A DNA stretch of 64,000 bases from Oidiodendron maius Zn. Lineage: Eukaryota; Ascomycota; Leotiomycetes; Myxotrichaceae. How positions within the stretch are numbered: the first letter of the stretch is position 1; every line of letters begins with the position of its first letter. The stretch lies in the NCBI GenBank assembly GCA_000827325.1, contig KN832885.1, positions 930,001-994,000 on the forward strand, in the 5' to 3' direction. The notes below the pieces were generated by a model. The model worked only from the letters and a program-made list of their open reading frames with translations. It ran no database searches and was not told the origin of the DNA. Position numbers and translations under genes: made by a program. Shown one piece after another: positions 58,094 through 64,000 of this stretch.

Positions 58094-59494
58094 TTTGCTG
58101 CTGTGGGTAGCAACACCTTGCATCGATCATTTGAGTGGAAGCTGGTAGCCTGTCAAGTCCATGAGTCCCTTGGTCGCTTACACCTTACTGGGTTTATAGA
58201 ACGTCCTCTATACACCTAAATGTTAAGGACCGTAGAAAACTAGGGTCCCCTCTGCCTAGGCAACTCGTCTGGCCCGTAATTAAACCCCACACTTAACCGT
58301 CACCATCGAATCTCTTGTCACGGGATCGATACCTCCACTGAAGTTATTCAACACCAAGTCATCTCACTTTCCCGTGCAATGTGTTCGTGAAAGAAAAAAA
58401 GACGTAGAGCAGTAAAACCCTGCAGATCTTGCGATGCGCAACAAAAAAGAAAGAAAGTCGTAATCTCAGCCTTAATCGAAGTCACATCCAAGCCACAGGC
58501 GTCGCGTGCCAGATGCTCGGGATACGGATACGCAACAGAATCGATAAATTTCTCACGTAATAATGTATTAAGTCGGAAGAACTTCCAATTTCCTGCGTAT
58601 CGTGGTCGGTGACGGATTGATTTTTGTAAAGGGGATAAATACAGGTTCTCGAGAATAAATGATCTACCTGATATTACCGGAAGAACTCTGTAGTATAGTG
58701 TACAATACCGAACCCAATATTGTAATTGTTTATATCTCACCAACATATCACCTGACATCCTCACTCGATGCCAGCCTCCACTTGCGAGCTGATTCAGATA
58801 ACAGTCGAGAGACATCAACTCCCTGCGCTGACACCTTATGCGGCTTGGAAGCTGTTTTTTCGGTGTAGGGGGTATGGTGAGCGTGAGGGTCTTGTTTGTT
58901 GTATAAGTTGTTGCGGTGTTGGGGGTGCGAGCAATGGAAGGTGGTTGTAGAAGTCGGCCTTCACTTCGGGCCACAAGCAGTCGTCCTCATGGTCTAACAT
59001 CAACTGTTCGACAGTGAGGTCCTTGTCGACCCAGGTATGAAACTGTGCATCACAGAAGGCGCATGGATTTAGTGCTTACTAGCGTCCATTGATATACCTT
59101 ATCCCTATCAAATTATACCGTATAATTAAAGCCTCAGGCGTCACGAATTCTATCTTAAGGCTGTCAGGCATAAGTTTTTGGGGTCAGTTCTCGGACCTAT
59201 GATTCCGTCGTCGCGGATAAGGGTATAACGAAATCTAGCTTATGGGAAGAAGCTGAAGATCACTTCAGGAACCTCCATGGTCTAGCTTATGGTTATTCTA
59301 AATCAGCAGAATCCGCTCAGGTTATGAAAGAGCTTTTAGTTAACCCAAATCAGCAGAATCCACTCAGATTATGAAAGACGCGGCAGGCAGCTAAAAATAA
59401 TCAGGCTGTGACAAAATATTTCGACAAAATTCTTCACGCACTAAACAGTGTAAATTGTCGGCTTGATTTGAACCGTGCATATATCAACTGAAAA
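58094..59494. other. Intergenic; possible relic frame on minus strand
   Basis: No gene is firmly supported. On the minus strand between about 59075 and 58840 a frame reads CAFCDAQFHTW...LMLDHEDDCLWPEV, a C-x2-C...H-x3-C pattern that could be a small zinc-binding module or the relic of one; no start was found. A 208-codon minus-strand frame at 58348..58974 shows no recognisable domain. Confidence 0.4.
59300..59378 (+). repeat. Two direct 32-bp repeats
   Basis: 59300-59331 and 59347-59378 are identical except for two G-to-A differences (CCGCTCAGGTT versus CCACTCAGATT). They lie 117 bp before the ATG of the second HET gene. Confidence 0.9.
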
Positions 59495-60721
59495 ATGTCT
59501 TCTAACGAACCTATCTACCAACCTCTGTCGTTTGAAGCGGAAGAGATTCGCCGGCTCCAACTCGACCGAGACCATGCTGGCAGCTCTATTATATGCAGCC
59601 TCAAGACTTTCAAGTTGGCCGAGACGCCTCCATACCAAGCTCTATCCTACTATTGGGGCGATTCCAAAATTCGACGACCAATCAAATTGAATGGACAACC
59701 TTTTCAGGTCACAGTCAACCTATTCTTGTGTCTCGAGAGACTGAACCTTCGGGACGATTATGAATGGTTATGGATCGACGCTCTTTGTATCGACCAACAG
59801 AATATAAAAGAGAAGGAATATCAAGTTCCGCTGATGGAGAAAATCTACCGTTTGACTCAAAGAGTTATCATATGGCTGGGGAGTGCTGCCGACAACAGCG
59901 GTCTCGCTATAGAGTTAATCCATCGCTGGGGTTATGGTATTAAAAGGGGAATAGCAAACGATCCCAATTTCGTTAATAGCCAACTTAAATCCGCTTTGCT
60001 ATATTTTAAAGATCCGTTTGATGAAGCTAGCTGGAAGGCGTTTTGGAGATTTCTGGGCAGGGAATACTGGGCAAGAGTTTGGACGCTTCAGGAAGTGGTT
60101 CTTGCGAATTCCTGGATCGTTATCTGCGGCGACAGCGAAGTCGACTTCCAACACTTCCACGCTCTGTTCATGATTGAAACACAATTCAACGGACTCAACA
60201 CAGATGGGTTTGTTCTTGCCCAAGTCCTGGCTCGCTCAGTCTATGTTTGGCTTACTGCTGGTACCTATGATAATTTATTCGATCCTTATTGGATCGAAAA
60301 TATCACTGCCCGCGTATCATTACTAACTGGGAAAATATCCGCCCAAAGAGAAGGGCTCATTTACCAGCCGGATTTGCTTCATGTCATTAACCTATGCCGA
60401 ACACTGAAGGCGAGCAACCCAAGGGACCATATTTACGGTGTCCTTGGCCTCTTGAACTCTCAGCAGTTTCCTATCAAGCCTGATTATAACCTTGGCGTTG
60501 CCGAGATCTATGCCAACTTTACAATTGAGCTTGCCCAAAAACTGAAAAGTCTGGCTGTTCTTCAGTTATCGGGTATAGGTATGGACTTGCAACAGACCGT
60601 ATCAATGTCCGGACCGTCATGGGTCCCCGACTACAGCAAGAGAGCTGGAGTTCACAACCTGGAATACAATCCACTCACCAAGTTTAAGCTAAACATCTCC
60701 TTAGTCACAATGACATTGTGA
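59495..60721 (+). CDS. HET-domain protein, short
   Basis: An intronless 408-residue protein. HET blocks: YQALSYYWGD (about 47), WLWIDALCIDQQNIKEKEYQ (about 89), QRVIIWLG, and REYWARVWTLQEVVLANSW (about 186). NPRDHIYGVLGL and GPSWVPDYS follow. It ends soon after the WVPDY block, so it lacks the variable C-terminal region of longer HET proteins such as its neighbour at 55643. Either the gene is naturally compact or a stop has shortened it; about 30 weakly conserved residues precede the end. It is probably part of the same incompatibility-type cluster. Confidence 0.92.
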   Translation: MSSNEPIYQPLSFEAEEIRRLQLDRDHAGSSIICSLKTFKLAETPPYQALSYYWGDSKIRRPIKLNGQPFQVTVNLFLCLERLNLRDDYEWLWIDALCIDQQNIKEKEYQVPLMEKIYRLTQRVIIWLGSAADNSGLAIELIHRWGYGIKRGIANDPNFVNSQLKSALLYFKDPFDEASWKAFWRFLGREYWARVWTLQEVVLANSWIVICGDSEVDFQHFHALFMIETQFNGLNTDGFVLAQVLARSVYVWLTAGTYDNLFDPYWIENITARVSLLTGKISAQREGLIYQPDLLHVINLCRTLKASNPRDHIYGVLGLLNSQQFPIKPDYNLGVAEIYANFTIELAQKLKSLAVLQLSGIGMDLQQTVSMSGPSWVPDYSKRAGVHNLEYNPLTKFKLNISLVTMTL

Positions 60722-61383
60722 TCCTAACGAATTACACACGTGTATGGTTCAGATCAATAGATGTAAAATGTTTGGTAAATCTATGTAAAATACTGTGTAA
60801 AATAGATAGATATAGGGCTTGCGGCTTATGGAGTGTACTAATTAGTTCTTCTTAATCAGAGGCAATATAGGTGCACAGGTCGTAGTCAGGAATCAAGGTG
60901 AAACTCAGTTATATTGGCTATTGAGTGATGCAGAGACAACTAAGGGGATTAGACTACAGAACACAACACTTATTATATACCTGCTTAGGTGGCAATATGC
61001 GTAAGCCCTTACGACTATACAGTCGTATGCCATTGCGTATGTTGCCACTAACCCTGAGACATCGTGATGTATGTGCTTGAAGCCCTGACACAGTCAACAG
61101 TTCTGATAAAGTATTAAATGGCCAGAGCCAAAGTCTGATCTTATAATGGATAAATGTGCCTTTCCCTCACACAGAGAGGACCACGCGGATAAGTTATAAA
61201 GCTTATATTGCAACTTATGATTTGCACTGCGGATAGAGGGAAGAAGGGAGAGAGAGGGGCGTGATAATGAAGTATCTATAATTAAGTAAGAATGCTGAGG
61301 AGTAGAAGAAAAGCACAGGGCTGCTGGCTATTCACTATTATAAAATTTATTATCGAGATCCAGTCCAAAGCTACGATAGCCAC
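60722..61383. other. Intergenic, carries a dispersed repeat
   Basis: It holds copy B of the repeat. No coding region is supported. Purine-rich sequence (GAGGGAAGAAGGGAGAGAG) lies near 61237. Confidence 0.6.
60848..61086. repeat. Dispersed repeat, copy B
   Basis: About 240 bp in the same orientation as 13908..14186 and alignable throughout; it lacks the 42-bp insertion of copy A. The 60-nt hairpin is kept at 60989..61048. Most differences are transitions. After AGCCCT the two copies diverge. Confidence 0.88.
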
Positions 61384-64000
61384 CTAGATACGACAAGAAG
61401 GCGCAATAATGTCCTGAAACTCTGAGTCGTTTTTCTCAAAGTCTTCGCCAATAGCTGTCACCTCATCCTCCGTCATCGCCCGCCTTGTTGCCGCCATAGA
61501 GGCAAAATCCTCCTCGGTGCGAACTCCTGGACCCGTGAGCAGGCCCAAGATATCCATCGGTGCTGATGCTGGATCGGTAACGATGCCCTGAATTGTCAAC
61601 GCCGCATTGCCCACCTGGCTAAGAGTATCAAAGACACCGTCTAGAAATTCTAATTCGGGCGCGATGTCGTCGAGAAAAGGGAGAAAGATGAAGGCAATTC
61701 CAAGGATCTCGAGGATCAAATCGATCTTGGCCTGTCTCGCTTCCTCTTCCCCAATTGATTTAACTGTCGCCATAGCGTTGACGGCCTGGTTGATCATAAA
61801 CACTGGCATGGACAGGACTTGAAGAAGGTCGTCGGAAGACCCATTCCACTGGCCGAGGTTTAGGTCCATTTGCCTAGCCAGTATTGTGTTTTGCAGAGTC
61901 CCGATTGTTGGTAGAGCGCTGGTGACTAGGTCCTTCGGATTAGGGATAGTAATTTCACTGCTTGGAACTGACACCGGAATGTTTACGTATCTCTTGTCGG
62001 TAACGACGCAAGATCCTCCCTTGTGGCAGCCAAATGACTGCGAGCCTCCCGTATTACCAAATGTCACCCAGCTACTATTGATAGCATAGTTAGTTTGTAG
62101 GTCATTATAAAATCCAGTTGAGTTGATCAACTTGTACGTCATAACAAAGGAAGTTGCTCCCTCTAGCTGTGTATATGTAAAAGGACACGGTTGAGTTGAT
62201 GGTGCGCCGTAGCCTGTGATAGAGCATTCAAAGTACTTGTTCCCGGGTCCGCCGTCGATAGCGTTAGGCGTCGAATCTGCCATAAATACATTGAGTAGCG
62301 CTGGAATCATTTCCTTCGTATAAGTGACATAATCACCAAATACCGAATCGTAGCCGGCATTTGCGGCAGTGTAGTTGACCATAGTATCATTGAGCATGGT
62401 ATAGAGGGTATTGAGAGCATAGTAGTCTGTGCATTGATCGAGGAAACTGCCTCGAGCCCCTTGGAGGTCGTTCAGAGTATCAAATGTGAGAGTTAAATCG
62501 CATAAAGATTCTGCTAAACAAGCAGGGTCTGTGGAGTCCCAATCGCATGAGAGGATCTTAGGCTCGTAATCGTCAAGGTATCCTGCCAGTGCGCTCCAGA
62601 ATGGATGACCAATAGCCTGTGTATTGTTCTTGGCTAAGATGACTTCGTTGCTATAGGTATTGCTGATCATCTCAACAGAGCCAATGGTAACTAGATTCCA
62701 TAGATAAAGGCCGCTGTTCCCACCAGCGTCGTTTACGAGCCTCTGCTGACAGTTCTGCGTATCTACGCAGGTCTCGAGGTAATTGTCGTACCACGAATAG
62801 AGACCTGCGCCTGCAATTGTAAGGTTTGTGTTATCCTCCATCACCACGGCCCATGCGAAATTGCAAAGAAGTTCGGCAGCGTTGCAGGTCTCATCTGGGA
62901 AGGTGGGATCGTTGTTGAATAGTCCGACTGACGAATTGAAAGGGCCTGGAGACTCGCCAGTCGTCGTGAATTGGAAATAAGGAGATTCTGTCTGAATCAT
63001 TCCTGCGAATGTGTTCGTAGAATTGGCAAAGTTATACTGGTACAATATGGAGTGCTCAGAGGCTGTGCCATAGAGCCAAGTTGGCCCTGCGTCAGACTCG
63101 ATTAGAATACCTCTAGCTGCAGCCACAGTGATTTGTGTATTTGCAGCATCATCTATGTCATGATCGGCAACCCACGCCCACATATTTTCGAAGTAGCCGT
63201 TTGAAGATGGTGTGATATGTAGCATCATGGAGGCTGCTATGCAGCCAGTCTGAATTGGCTCAGTCATAGGGCACTGGGCAACTTGAAGCTCAGTGCCATA
63301 GGCTCCCCCAACACGGAAATGAGAATCCCAGATGCCAACGGATCCTTGTGATTCAGCTTCAACATTCCACTCTACCATAATCAAGCCGGGCAAAGCCCCG
63401 ATAGATGTGAAAAGCATGTCGGAAATTTCCACAGTTCCTATGTCTCCTACTGATCCTACTTGGATCATAGGCTTGGGATCTGTCATATCCGCGAAATATG
63501 GTCCAGATGCAACAATTTGCGACCATACTTCGCCTGTCATAAGCGTGTTCGGCGGAATAACAATTGTTGAGGTAACAATATAAGATCCAGCAGGGAAATA
63601 GATCAGATTGCTTGTTGTGGCTAAAGCCAATGCTGAGACGATTGCGGCCGTATCGTCATTAACACCATTTCCCAACGCGCCGTGGTCTTTGACACTGATA
63701 ATCGAGCTAACATCCATATCTGCGTACTGAGGCCGGCTCTTGACAAAATAGTTATCTCTGTAATTAGATAATGCATCGCTGGTCAGGCTCGGTGGGGGTA
63801 GCTGAACTCCAACAGTATACAGGCCTAAATTAGAACCGTCATACTCTAGATTTCCAATGACGACGAAATCAATGTCAGCAGCAGGAAGGTCGAGGACCTC
63901 GCCATTGGTAAATGCGAACATTGTATCCACATTTAATATTCCGATATTATCTAGAGTAACGATGCTCGTTTCCAGAATTGTCGACTTCTCGAAATTTGCA
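61384..64000 (-). CDS. GH55-like beta-helix protein with helical C-terminal domain (5' end outside window)
   Basis: Open frame to the window edge (ANFEKSTILETS...), so the N-terminus, signal peptide and possibly the first helix repeat are missing. SIISVKDHGALGNGVNDDTAAI and LIYFPAGSYIV are the start of a pectate-lyase-3 type beta-helix, as in GH55 exo-1,3-glucanases; YFENMWAWVADHD and ILIESDAGPTWLYGTASEHS follow. After the helix (about residue 620 of the visible part) comes a Cys-containing linker and a helical domain (SIGEEEARQAKIDLILEILG, FLPFLDDIAPELEFLDGVF, MTEDEVTAIGEDFEKND). This tail is seen in a subset of large fungal GH55-like proteins. It is likely secreted; glucanase activity is not certain, since the usual catalytic Glu cannot be placed by eye. 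Confidence 0.88.
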   Translation of the reverse strand, partial: ANFEKSTILETSIVTLDNIGILNVDTMFAFTNGEVLDLPAADIDFVVIGNLEYDGSNLGLYTVGVQLPPPSLTSDALSNYRDNYFVKSRPQYADMDVSSIISVKDHGALGNGVNDDTAAIVSALALATTSNLIYFPAGSYIVTSTIVIPPNTLMTGEVWSQIVASGPYFADMTDPKPMIQVGSVGDIGTVEISDMLFTSIGALPGLIMVEWNVEAESQGSVGIWDSHFRVGGAYGTELQVAQCPMTEPIQTGCIAASMMLHITPSSNGYFENMWAWVADHDIDDAANTQITVAAARGILIESDAGPTWLYGTASEHSILYQYNFANSTNTFAGMIQTESPYFQFTTTGESPGPFNSSVGLFNNDPTFPDETCNAAELLCNFAWAVVMEDNTNLTIAGAGLYSWYDNYLETCVDTQNCQQRLVNDAGGNSGLYLWNLVTIGSVEMISNTYSNEVILAKNNTQAIGHPFWSALAGYLDDYEPKILSCDWDSTDPACLAESLCDLTLTFDTLNDLQGARGSFLDQCTDYYALNTLYTMLNDTMVNYTAANAGYDSVFGDYVTYTKEMIPALLNVFMADSTPNAIDGGPGNKYFECSITGYGAPSTQPCPFTYTQLEGATSFVMTYKLINSTGFYNDLQTNYAINSSWVTFGNTGGSQSFGCHKGGSCVVTDKRYVNIPVSVPSSEITIPNPKDLVTSALPTIGTLQNTILARQMDLNLGQWNGSSDDLLQVLSMPVFMINQAVNAMATVKSIGEEEARQAKIDLILEILGIAFIFLPFLDDIAPELEFLDGVFDTLSQVGNAALTIQGIVTDPASAPMDILGLLTGPGVRTEEDFASMAATRRAMTEDEVTAIGEDFEKNDSEFQDIIAPSCRI

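Noticed and set aside
58348-58974. 208-codon minus-strand frame
   Set aside because: No domain, odd composition and no splice partner. It is long mainly because few stops occur in this strand.

Overview
The window looks like nuclear DNA of a filamentous ascomycete (Pezizomycotina). Genes are cut by short introns of roughly 45-120 bp with GT-AG ends and CTRAC-like branch sites. The gene families are typical of that group: Zn2Cys6 regulators, HET-domain proteins, a SesB/NB-ARC/TPR NLR, CFEM domains and an asco-laccase with a DSGL tail. Genus cannot be told from the sequence. One clear housekeeping gene (NIP7, 23.3-24.0 kb) is surrounded by accessory genes, transposon debris and decayed genes.

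Layout. 1-9.9 kb: a short-chain dehydrogenase (SDR), a 790-bp element with 124-bp terminal inverted repeats, a decayed carboxylesterase and a Zn2Cys6 regulator whose first zinc half-site lies in a 20-codon first exon. 10.1-22.9 kb: a secreted GH95 fucosidase-type enzyme, a 14-TM MFS exporter, an unrecognised membrane-tailed protein and a second Zn2Cys6 regulator; the exporter and this regulator both have upstream regions rich in CGGA/TCCG. 23.3-29.6 kb: NIP7 and an NLR whose TPR region is interrupted by one in-frame TAG. 30.2-36.8 kb: an SDR, a bZIP/DUF3425 regulator, a protein with a histone H2A-like C-terminus, and a tandem-CFEM membrane protein.

37.9-47.1 kb reads like a small catabolic or cell-wall-glycan neighbourhood: a sugar-porter MFS and an HSL-type esterase diverge from one intergenic region that holds three CCGAGC boxes at 12-bp spacing. 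A Zn2Cys6 regulator and a membrane-anchored GH92 mannosidase follow. The GH92 gene has an apparent broken donor (GA instead of GT) at its first intron. 49.2-51.4 kb is a laccase with all four copper motifs. 53-60.7 kb holds a membrane protein, a broken BCS1-like AAA ATPase fragment and two HET-domain genes. 61.4 kb to the edge is a GH55-like beta-helix protein whose 5' end lies outside the window.

The NLR, the two HET genes and the BCS1 remnant suggest a region involved in non-self recognition. Several defects (the NLR nonsense codon, G-to-A differences between short repeats) fit RIP-type mutation. The most unusual observations are the H2A-like fold at the end of an otherwise unrecognised 490-aa protein, the NLR nonsense codon, the GH92 splice-donor change, and a dispersed repeat at 13.9 and 60.8 kb that preserves a 60-nt hairpin. 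Intron and exon positions were read by eye and no similarity search was run.
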